This document shows, piece by piece, positions 1 through 5,850 of a stretch of DNA of 13,401 nt. Each line of letters begins with the position of its first letter. Positions within the stretch are counted from its first letter, which is position 1. A program made the position numbers and the translations under genes. Below the pieces are notes generated by a model. It was not told the origin of the DNA. It saw only the letters and a list, made by a program, of their open reading frames with translations, and made no database searches. Origin of the DNA: Thermoplasmatota archaeon (lineage in GTDB: Archaea; Thermoplasmatota; JAQUQK01); contig JAQUQK010000027.1 in assembly GCA_028716125.1 (NCBI GenBank), forward strand, positions 1 through 13,401, read 5' to 3'.

Positions 1-182
1 TAGTTCTGGCGCAGGCGCTAATGACGCCCATAATGCCCGTGCTTGCAATCGGCCTTCTCTACATAACGAACAGCAAGAAGATTATGGGCAAGCACACCAA
101 CAAATGGCCGCTTAATGTGGGGCTTGGGCTGACGGCGGCATTCTCGGTTTATACTGCAGTACTTTTCATACAATCATTCTGA
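1..182 (+). CDS. NRAMP-family divalent metal transporter, C-terminal fragment
   Basis: This is the 3' end of a gene that enters from the left edge; the reading frame starts at base 3 and gives 59 residues before TGA. The fragment reads as the last two hydrophobic segments of a polytopic membrane protein, joined by a basic loop (TNSKKIMGKHTNKWP). The order 'LMTPIMPVLAIGLLYITNSKKIMG', here split around residues 6-29, then a loop ending in N and a final helix, is the pattern at the C-terminus of NRAMP/MntH proteins, which import Mn2+ or Fe2+ with protons. The metal-binding DPGN and MPH motifs would lie outside the window, so the family call rests only on the tail. It ends 70 bases before the next start, which has its own TATA box. 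Confidence 0.6.
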   Translation, partial: VLAQALMTPIMPVLAIGLLYITNSKKIMGKHTNKWPLNVGLGLTAAFSVYTAVLFIQSF

Positions 183-218
183 TTTCTCGTTATTTCGCGT
201 GGTCGGCAAAACAATCGA

Positions 219-228
219 TTTATTTATT
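219..228 (+). promoter_or_regulatory. TATA box for the 99-residue membrane protein
   Basis: TTTATTTATT lies about 30 bases before the ATG at 253, within a T/A-rich stretch after the NRAMP stop. The spacing predicts a transcript with a leader of only a few bases, as for other genes in this window. Confidence 0.5.
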
Positions 229-252
229 TCAATTCGATAACACACCGATAGT

Positions 253-552
253 ATGGAGGAGAGAAAAACCGTAAAAAAGAAAGAACCCAAGATTTTGAAT
301 ACTGCGATACTGGTTGGGCTGACGGTCTTTCTATTTTTTACACTGATTGGGCTGTGGCTAGTTAATATTCAGCACAACATACTCCACGTGCAGGAAATGA
401 GCGCAATAATTATAGAGGAAGTAAGCAATAACGGTGCCCCAGGAGTAGATGGGGGAATATATTGGTTGGGCCCACCATGTATCGGAGCGATAATCGGCGC
501 GCTTTCTGGGTGGGCGACAAACAGGATACTAAAAACACCCAAGTCCCAATAA
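253..552 (+). CDS. Small two-helix membrane protein, unknown function
   Basis: This 99-residue protein matches no family I recognise. It has a very basic N-terminus (residues 1-13, mostly K, R and E), a strong membrane helix at about 16-38, a 30-residue polar loop holding a Gly-rich turn (GAPGVDGG), and a second, small-residue-rich helix at about 70-89 with closely spaced glycines. A short basic tail follows. The charge pattern suggests both ends are cytoplasmic and the loop is outside. The start at ATG 253 is supported by the upstream TATA box. It lies between the NRAMP transporter and NOG1 but appears separately transcribed, so position says little about function. Codon use is somewhat more AT-rich than in NOG1. 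Confidence 0.7.
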   Translation: MEERKTVKKKEPKILNTAILVGLTVFLFFTLIGLWLVNIQHNILHVQEMSAIIIEEVSNNGAPGVDGGIYWLGPPCIGAIIGALSGWATNRILKTPKSQ

Positions 553-566
553 TTTCTTTTTTATAA
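551..566 (+). promoter_or_regulatory. T-tract terminator merging into the NOG1 TATA box
   Basis: A T-rich run (553-562) begins right after the stop at 550-552 and continues into TTATAA (561-566), which lies 34 bases before the NOG1 ATG. The first part would act as an archaeal U-tract terminator for the gene before, and the second as the promoter of the gene after. Confidence 0.6.
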
Positions 567-594
567 GCGCCCAATCGATACCATATCTGTAATT

Positions 595-1584
595 ATGGCA
601 TTCGGAAATATTCCCACAGTTCTCACCGCCGAGGAAATCATAAACAAGGCCTTCAAGGGGTCGTCCAAAATCACAATCAACGACCGTGAGCATTTCTACT
701 GGGTGCGCAACACTGCGATGGCGCGCGTCCAGGCGGTTTCGCAGACAATAGACGCAGTCCTGCTGAAATACGTCAGCGCATTTCCTTCATTCGACAATCT
801 TCACCCGTTCTACTATGAACTCGCAGAACTTCTGATTGGCGTAAATCCGATAAAGAAGTCGCTTGGCGGCCTGGACTGGTGCAGAAAGCAAGTGGCGGCA
901 ATAGCGTCAAAGCACCTTTCGCAGATGAGAAAGACGCGCAACGAGGACACGATTGAGCGCCTGCGCGAAAGCGCATACGGCCGCATTGCGTCAGTCGTAA
1001 AGCAGCTTGCGCCCGACCTCGAATTCCTCAACAAAGTAAGAAACGAAATCAAGAAAATCCCAACAGTCGACACGGTAGCTCCAACAATAGTAGTCGCTGG
1101 ATTCCCGAACGTAGGAAAGTCATCGCTTGTAAAACTCATTTCATCTGCAACACCTGAAATCGCGCCCTATCCTTTCACTACGAAAGGCATCCACGTCGGC
1201 TATTTCGAGCACAAATGGGTGCGCTACCAGGTAATAGACACGCCCGGAATCCTTGACCGCCCGCTTGAAAAGATGAACGAGGTCGAGCGCCAGGCGGTAA
1301 TGGCACTCAAGAATCTTGCAAACCTGATAATTTTCATAATTGACCCTACGGGGCACTGCGGCTACACTCTTGAGGATCAGGAGCGCCTTCTGGAAACGGT
1401 AAAGGGATTGTTCCAAGTCCCGCTAATCGTCGTCGAAAACAAGATGGATCTCTCAAAGACCGATTCGGACCGCCCCAAGATTTCCACGGCCAGCGGCGCA
1501 GGCGTTGACGCAATCGTAAAAGAAGCGCTTGCAATCCTGCACAAGAATATGCCAAAGATGGAAGCCATTAGAGAAGGATTCTAG
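595..1584 (+). CDS. NOG1-type GTPase, large ribosomal subunit assembly
   Basis: This 329-residue GTPase belongs to the Obg/NOG1 group, whose members bind the large ribosomal subunit during assembly. An all-helical N-terminal domain (about 1-160), typical of NOG1, precedes the G domain. The G1 P-loop GFPNVGKSS is at residues 169-177, a switch I threonine lies in YPFTTKG, G3 DTPG is at 215-218, G4 NKMD is at 282-285, and G5 is the STASGAG segment near 297. The DRPLEKMNEVERQAVMAL stretch after G3 is a NOG1 hallmark. The length fits archaeal NOG1, which lacks the long C-terminal extension of the eukaryotic protein. ATG 595 is placed 34 bases after a clear TATA box. It stops with TAG and is followed by a T6 tract. 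Confidence 0.93.
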   Translation: MAFGNIPTVLTAEEIINKAFKGSSKITINDREHFYWVRNTAMARVQAVSQTIDAVLLKYVSAFPSFDNLHPFYYELAELLIGVNPIKKSLGGLDWCRKQVAAIASKHLSQMRKTRNEDTIERLRESAYGRIASVVKQLAPDLEFLNKVRNEIKKIPTVDTVAPTIVVAGFPNVGKSSLVKLISSATPEIAPYPFTTKGIHVGYFEHKWVRYQVIDTPGILDRPLEKMNEVERQAVMALKNLANLIIFIIDPTGHCGYTLEDQERLLETVKGLFQVPLIVVENKMDLSKTDSDRPKISTASGAGVDAIVKEALAILHKNMPKMEAIREGF

Positions 1585-1591
1585 TCGCACA

Positions 1592-1612
1592 TTTTTTCAT
1601 AAACCTTTATAA
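1592..1612 (+). promoter_or_regulatory. T6 terminator plus TATA box of the rubrerythrin-like gene
   Basis: TTTTTT at 1592-1597 follows the NOG1 stop by 7 bases, and TTATAA at 1607-1612 lies 35 bases before ATG 1642. The spacing selects ATG 1642 over the in-frame TTG at 1633. Confidence 0.6.
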
Positions 1613-1641
1613 CGCCTAAAACCAATATCTCATTGGTAGTT

Positions 1642-2142
1642 ATGGCAATGTACTTCTCGATGTGCGACGTGATGCAGACCGCCGTTGGAATTGAGGAAAA
1701 CGGGGAGAAATTATACTCCGCGCTCGCGGGAAAGATGAAAAGCGCAGCCGTGAAAAAGATGTTTATTGCGCTTGGAAAAGAGGAACAGGCGCACATAGGC
1801 AAGTTCCAGGACATCTACAACGCGGTTGAGAAAAAGCCCCTTGTCTGCGAGTTCGACAACGAGACCATAGCTTACATAAAAGCGCTGTCCGCAGAAGTAT
1901 TCAGCGAAGCCAAGTTCAAGGCGATAATTAAAAAGAAAGGCCTTGCCGAGAAGGACGCGGTCCAGTATGCGATAGACTTCGAGAAGAACACCATGCTTTT
2001 CTTCCGCGAGATAAGGGATCTTGTGGAACTCCACGACGCGAAAGTCATAGATGCGATGCTTGGCGAGGAAAAAACCCACCTTGTGAAGCTTCTTGCGGTA
2101 AAGAACAAGGCCGGCGCAAAGCCTGCCGGGAAAAAGAAATAG
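1642..2142 (+). CDS. Rubrerythrin-like diiron (ferritin-fold) protein
   Basis: This 166-residue four-helix protein carries the repeated iron-binding pattern of rubrerythrins: E19 in IEENGEKLY on helix 1, E48-x2-H51 in EEQAHIGKF on helix 2, a candidate glutamate at E114 on helix 3, and E143-x2-H146 in EEKTHL on helix 4. Rubrerythrins reduce hydrogen peroxide at a diiron centre in the cytoplasm; close relatives store iron. There is no C-terminal rubredoxin CxxC domain, so an external electron donor would be needed. The last 15 residues are a Lys/Ala tail of no known role. An in-frame TTG at 1633 would add three residues, but promoter spacing favours ATG 1642. Its neighbours handle metals and Fe-S clusters, which fits an oxidative-stress role. 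Confidence 0.82.
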   Translation: MAMYFSMCDVMQTAVGIEENGEKLYSALAGKMKSAAVKKMFIALGKEEQAHIGKFQDIYNAVEKKPLVCEFDNETIAYIKALSAEVFSEAKFKAIIKKKGLAEKDAVQYAIDFEKNTMLFFREIRDLVELHDAKVIDAMLGEEKTHLVKLLAVKNKAGAKPAGKKK

Positions 2143-2162
2143 GGAAGCAGGCAGGCGCACCG

Positions 2163-2168
2163 ATATAA
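2163..2168 (+). promoter_or_regulatory. TATA box for iscU
   Basis: ATATAA lies 35 bases before ATG 2198. An AGGAGA Shine-Dalgarno-like run also sits 5-10 bases before the ATG, so this gene may be translated either as a near-leaderless mRNA or by SD pairing. Confidence 0.55.
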
Positions 2169-2197
2169 GCCGCAAAAAGATTACGGCAGGAGAGCCA

Positions 2198-2659
2198 ATG
2201 TACAGCGAGAAGGTAATGGAGCATTTCAAGAACCCGCGCAACGTTGGGGAAATTCCAGACGCCGACGGCATCGGCCAGGTTGGGAACCCGGTCTGCGGCG
2301 ACCTAATGTGGATTTACATAAAGGTTGGCAAGAACGCCAAGGGCGAAGAGATACTTTCCGACGTGAAATTCAAGACATTCGGCTGCGGAGCCGCCATTGC
2401 CACAAGTTCAATGATGACAGAGCTTGCCAAGGGCAAGACGCTTGAAGAGGGAATGAAAATGACGCGCGGAGACGTAGCCACAGCGCTTGACGGCCTCCCG
2501 CCAGTGAAAATGCACTGCTCAAACCTTGCGGCAGACGGGCTTCACGCCGCGATACTTGACTATTTCAAGAAGCAGAACCGCCCCGTGCCAGAATGGATGC
2601 AAAAGCTCGCGCCAAAAGAGGAAGAGCACGAGCACAGCGAAGCCGAGGCCTGCGGCTAA
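2198..2659 (+). CDS. iscU: IscU/NifU-type Fe-S cluster scaffold
   Basis: This 153-residue protein is an IscU-like scaffold on which [2Fe-2S] or [4Fe-4S] clusters are built before transfer to apoproteins. All three cluster cysteines are present in their usual settings: C33 in NPVCGD, with the conserved D35; C63 in FGCGAAIATSS; and C107, preceded by H106, in PPVKMHCS. The N-terminal MYSEKVMEHFKNPRNVGE is also characteristic of the family. The C-terminal 20 residues are rich in Glu and His (EEEHEHSEAEACG), with an extra cysteine near the end, which is unusual and could hold metal. No cysteine desulfurase partner is encoded in the window. It follows the rubrerythrin-like gene but has its own TATA box. 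Confidence 0.93.
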   Translation: MYSEKVMEHFKNPRNVGEIPDADGIGQVGNPVCGDLMWIYIKVGKNAKGEEILSDVKFKTFGCGAAIATSSMMTELAKGKTLEEGMKMTRGDVATALDGLPPVKMHCSNLAADGLHAAILDYFKKQNRPVPEWMQKLAPKEEEHEHSEAEACG

Positions 2660-2700
2660 TTTCTTCATGTCATTTCAATTAATTTGTGAATTGTGGTTTT

Positions 2701-3540
2701 ATGAAAATCGCCGTTCCCGCGCCATTCAACCTGAAATACACCTTGGAATGCGGGCAGGCATTCAGATGGCGGGAAATCGACGGATGGTATTGTGCTGCCG
2801 TCAAAGGGCAGGGGATAAAGTGCCGCCAGGTTGGAACGGATTTGGAATTTTTCACGGCGCCGCAGACCGACAACGTTGCACTAATACGCGATTATTTCAG
2901 GCTTGACGACAACCTCACTGCAATTTTGCGTGAAATCGACAAGGACGATTACATCCATGGCGCAATTGAAAAGTATAAGGGGCTGCGCCTGCTGCGCCAG
3001 GACCCGTGGGAGTGCCTAGTTTCATACATCTGCTCAGCCGCATCAAGCGTTAAGAAAATTGGGCAGGACGTTGACCGAATTTCCAAAATGTTCGGAAACA
3101 AGTTAGAACTAGAATCATATCTGACGCACACATTCCCAACGCCTGAAGCACTTGCGCGTGGTTGCGTGGCGGACTTATGTGCCTGCAGCGTGGGTTTCCG
3201 TTCCGAATACATCCATGAAGCCGCAAAAGCCGTTGCTTCGAGGCGGCTTGATTTGGAATCACTGCGCAGGAAGCCGTACGAGGACGCAAAGCAAATTCTT
3301 CTGGAATACAAAGGCATAGGGGAAAAAATCGCGGACTGCGTCCTTCTGTTCTCGCTTGACAAATTGGAAGCATTCCCGGTGGACCGCTGGATACGTCGCG
3401 CAATGCAGGAGAATTATCAGGAGTGCCGCGACGCGAACGATAGGGAGATACGCGCCTTTGCCTCAAGGCACTTCGGGCGCTACACAGGATACGCGCAGGA
3501 ATATATTTACCAACGAATAAGGGACGAAAGCCGCGCTTAA
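2701..3540 (+). CDS. OGG1-like 8-oxoguanine DNA glycosylase/AP lyase
   Basis: This 279-residue base-excision repair enzyme has OGG1 layout: an N-terminal beta domain beginning PFNLKYTLECGQAFRW, a middle helical part containing GLRLLRQDPWECLVSYICS, and the helix-hairpin-helix/GPD region. The hairpin EYKGIGEKIADC places the candidate Schiff-base lysine at K209; the GPD aspartate is D228 in FPVD. Such enzymes remove 8-oxoguanine paired with cytosine and nick the strand. The segment equivalent to the human NNN (residues 149-151, next to the estranged cytosine) reads A-S-S here. An in-frame GTG at 2686 would add MNCGF, but ATG 2701 puts the conserved PFNL motif at the usual distance. I see no good TATA box, so it may be read from the iscU transcript. 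Confidence 0.88.
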   Translation: MKIAVPAPFNLKYTLECGQAFRWREIDGWYCAAVKGQGIKCRQVGTDLEFFTAPQTDNVALIRDYFRLDDNLTAILREIDKDDYIHGAIEKYKGLRLLRQDPWECLVSYICSAASSVKKIGQDVDRISKMFGNKLELESYLTHTFPTPEALARGCVADLCACSVGFRSEYIHEAAKAVASRRLDLESLRRKPYEDAKQILLEYKGIGEKIADCVLLFSLDKLEAFPVDRWIRRAMQENYQECRDANDREIRAFASRHFGRYTGYAQEYIYQRIRDESRA

Positions 3541-3553
3541 ATCTCTCCTCTGG

Positions 3554-3573
3554 TTTTTCTCCGATAGTTTAAA
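3554..3573 (+). promoter_or_regulatory. T5 tract and weak TATA element before THEP1
   Basis: TTTTT at 3554-3558 follows the glycosylase stop, and AGTTTAAAG (about 3566-3573) lies about 35-40 bases before ATG 3607. This is a plausible terminator and promoter pair, weaker than the others. Confidence 0.35.
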
Positions 3574-3606
3574 GATTGCATAACAGATACGGGATTGGAT
3601 AATTTT

Positions 3607-4167
3607 ATGGCCGAAATAGTCAGAATCGGAATCACAGGCCTGCCGAGCTCTGGCAAGACAGCAACAGTTTTGAAAATCGTTGAATCCCTGAAAAAGGAGA
3701 AATACGTTGTCGGCGGTTTTGTAACTCCTGAAATTGTCGAAGGTGGAAAGCGCACCGGATTTAAGATCATCGACCTTATGACAAAAGAGGAAGGCACCCT
3801 TGCCCACCTCAAGACCAAGTCGCGCACCAAGATAGGCGCATATGGCGTGGAAAAGGAAATCCTAGAGAACCTTGGCGTCAACGCAATCAAGAACGCAATG
3901 GAAGAGGCAGACATCATAATAATAGACGAGATGGCGAAGATGGAAATGTCATCCGACCTGTTCTGCGACACCGTAAGGGCGCTTCTGGAAACGGACCTCC
4001 CTATAATAATGACGATCCACCGCAAGTCGCGCCACCCGATACTCCAGGAAATCCGCAGGCGCACCGACATACGCATGATGGAAGTGACGCCGATAAACAA
4101 GGCGCTCATGCCATATAAAATCGAGAAAATCCTCAGGGGCAGGATACAGCGCAGGGAGCGCGAGTAA
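3607..4167 (+). CDS. THEP1-family nucleoside triphosphatase
   Basis: This 186-residue P-loop NTPase matches the THEP1 family (COG1618), cytoplasmic enzymes that hydrolyse ATP, GTP and other NTPs in vitro and whose cell role is not settled. The Walker A motif GLPSSGKT is at residues 11-18, close to the N-terminus as usual. GGFVTPEIVEGGKRTGFKI is the family's conserved segment after the first helix. The Walker B motif is DIIIIDEMAKME, with D107 and E108 as the Mg-binding and catalytic acids. The usual family reading at this point is DEIGKME, so the I-G to M-A change is a small departure. TTG 3595 would add four residues; ATG 3607 fits better. A T-rich run follows the stop. Confidence 0.9.
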   Translation: MAEIVRIGITGLPSSGKTATVLKIVESLKKEKYVVGGFVTPEIVEGGKRTGFKIIDLMTKEEGTLAHLKTKSRTKIGAYGVEKEILENLGVNAIKNAMEEADIIIIDEMAKMEMSSDLFCDTVRALLETDLPIIMTIHRKSRHPILQEIRRRTDIRMMEVTPINKALMPYKIEKILRGRIQRRERE

Positions 4168-4179
4168 TCTTTCTTTTTC
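4168..4179 (+). terminator. T-rich tract after THEP1
   Basis: A pyrimidine run with T3 and T5 begins at the base after the THEP1 stop. It is a likely U-tract terminator; no convincing TATA box precedes trm1, so some read-through is possible. Confidence 0.4.
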
Positions 4180-4204
4180 AATCGTTTGTTTCCGAGTGTT
4201 TTTG

Positions 4205-5356
4205 ATGAGCACAGACTCGCACGAGCTTGTGGAGATTTCAGAGGGGAAGGCAAAAATCCTTGTGCCCAAGTCCGAGCGCAAAAGCAAAGGCCCGGGAAAG
4301 ATAGATGCCCCTGTTTTCTACAATCCCGCAATGGCACACAACCGCGACATTTCCGTTATCGTGCTGCAGGCTTTCGTAGAATTGCGCGGAAGGCGAGTTG
4401 ACGTTCTGGACGGGATGGCAGCATCAGGCGTTCGCGGAATACGATTCTGCAAGGAGATAGAAGGCGACTTCTCGGTGACAATAAACGACTGGAGTGAAGA
4501 ATCGCATTCGCTGATTCAGAAAAATATAGAGAGAAGCTGGTGTTCAAACGCCGTCGCCTCAAACCGCGACCTTAACAATCTCCTCGGCGAAAAATCTTTT
4601 GATTACATAGACATCGACCCGTTCGGCACGGCAGTGCCTTTCATAGACAACGCGGTGCGCGCAGTACGGCACAAGGGAATCCTTGCGATCACAACAACGG
4701 ACACGGCAACGCTTTGCGGCTCTGGCGCCCTTCCCTGCATCAGACGCTATGGGGCAAAGCCAATGCAGTGCGACTTCATGCACGAGGTCGGCCTGCGTAT
4801 ATTCGCCGGATATGTCGTCCGCACGGCGGCAAAATACGACCGGGCCGCAAGGCCGCTGCTTTGCTACGCTGACGGCCACTACATGAGATGCTATTTTGAA
4901 ATCCTCGACGGCGCAAAGAGGGCGGACGCCCTCCTATTGGAAATGGGCTATGCGCATCTCAACATGGAAACTAGGGCGCGAAAGATTTCATCAGTGTCTT
5001 CCTGCAGGAAGCCCTGGAAGTCGGCAGGCCCATTATGGATTGGAAAAATGTTCGATGCCGAATTTCTTGAAACGATTTCAGAACCGCGCGAAATGATGGA
5101 GAAAAAAGATGTTGCGCGCCTGTTTTCCATCTGGAAAGAGGAAGCGGATGCGCCGCCGCTTTACTATACCACCGCCGAGCTTTCAAGCGTGTTCCGCGTC
5201 GATCCTCCACCAGTGCTGGAACTAATTGACAAACTTCGGTCGAATGGGTTTTTCGCGTCAAAGACGCACTTCTCGCCGATGGGCGTAAAGACGGATGCGC
5301 CGCTTGAAAAAATAGGCAAGATTTTACGGCAAAAGCCGAACAGAAATCAGGCATAA
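4205..5356 (+). CDS. trm1: Trm1, tRNA (guanine-26 N2) dimethyltransferase
   Basis: This 383-residue enzyme uses S-adenosylmethionine to methylate N2 of G26 in tRNAs. The N-terminal EISEGKAKILVP and the VFYNPAMAHNRDISV stretch are Trm1 signatures. The SAM-binding loop is DGMAASGVRG starting at D69, and the catalytic D-I-D-P-F-G is at 136-141, followed by the TTTDTATLCG segment. The C-terminal domain begins near residue 235 and contains AGPLWIGKMFD (274-284). Many Trm1 proteins carry two CxxC pairs just before GPLW; here only C267 is present, so a zinc site there is missing. In-frame GTG 4196 would add three residues; ATG 4205 is preferred. The stop overlaps the promoter of the next gene. Confidence 0.93.
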   Translation: MSTDSHELVEISEGKAKILVPKSERKSKGPGKIDAPVFYNPAMAHNRDISVIVLQAFVELRGRRVDVLDGMAASGVRGIRFCKEIEGDFSVTINDWSEESHSLIQKNIERSWCSNAVASNRDLNNLLGEKSFDYIDIDPFGTAVPFIDNAVRAVRHKGILAITTTDTATLCGSGALPCIRRYGAKPMQCDFMHEVGLRIFAGYVVRTAAKYDRAARPLLCYADGHYMRCYFEILDGAKRADALLLEMGYAHLNMETRARKISSVSSCRKPWKSAGPLWIGKMFDAEFLETISEPREMMEKKDVARLFSIWKEEADAPPLYYTTAELSSVFRVDPPPVLELIDKLRSNGFFASKTHFSPMGVKTDAPLEKIGKILRQKPNRNQA

Positions 5357-5362
5357 TTATAA
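5357..5362 (+). promoter_or_regulatory. TATA box of the lipoprotein-RND operon
   Basis: TTATAA begins one base after the trm1 stop and lies 36 bases before ATG 5393. An AGGTGG run about 8 bases before the ATG is a possible Shine-Dalgarno site. Confidence 0.65.
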
Positions 5363-5392
5363 ACCTAGTTCTTATGTGTAGGTGGTTGTAGA

Positions 5393-5848
5393 ATGAGGCA
5401 TCTGGCAATTGCATTTGCGCTCGCAATTCTTGTAATTCAGGTTCCGCTTTCCGGATGCATCGTAGATCAGTTCCGCCCCGAGCCGTACGAATGGCGCATG
5501 GTTTATGACGAAAAGGACAAGGGCGCAGGCACCTATACTTTCAAAGTGGCGGAAAATGCGCAGCGGATAACGCTGGAAATCGGCGCAACCGTTTTCATCA
5601 CGACGCCGCTTGGCGAGACCGGCGGCGCATTTGGCATATCAGTGAACATAAAATCGCCGGACGACATTTCGCATAACTACACTTTCAACGGCACAGGATC
5701 GAAAAACGACGAGTTTCTCGGCGCCGCTGCTGGCGACTGGACGATAACTGTGACCGACTACACGGGCCAGAACAAAGTCTCGATAAGAGTGGATTCCTAC
5801 GAGCCTAAATATTCCGATTGGGCATGGTGGAAAATCTGGGAGAATTAG
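5393..5848 (+). CDS. Lipoprotein with beta-sandwich-like domain, RND operon partner
   Basis: This 151-residue protein starts with a signal peptide (residues 1-21) and a lipobox LSGC with C22 as the lipidated residue, so it should be anchored on the outer face of the membrane. The rest is beta-rich, with repeated short strands and turns such as GTYTFKV and GDWTITVTDYTG, which resemble pre-peptidase C-terminal or jelly-roll domains; that resemblance is only by pattern. The C-terminus is unusually rich in tryptophan (YSDWAWWKIWEN). Its TAG stop lies two bases before the start of the RND exporter, so the two are almost certainly cotranscribed and translationally coupled. The protein may act as an external partner of the exporter. 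I do not recognise a named family. Confidence 0.8.
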   Translation: MRHLAIAFALAILVIQVPLSGCIVDQFRPEPYEWRMVYDEKDKGAGTYTFKVAENAQRITLEIGATVFITTPLGETGGAFGISVNIKSPDDISHNYTFNGTGSKNDEFLGAAAGDWTITVTDYTGQNKVSIRVDSYEPKYSDWAWWKIWEN

Positions 5849-5850
5849 GC

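Noticed and set aside
3537..4337. 266-codon minus-strand open frame over THEP1 and the start of trm1
   Set aside because: It lies antisense to two well-identified genes, has no recognisable domain and reflects the GC-biased codon use of those genes.
1582..5848. Possible pyrrolysine read-through at TAG codons ending nog1, the rubrerythrin-like gene and the lipoprotein
   Set aside because: Each protein is full length at its TAG, and the next gene or its promoter begins right after it, in another frame or behind a terminator.
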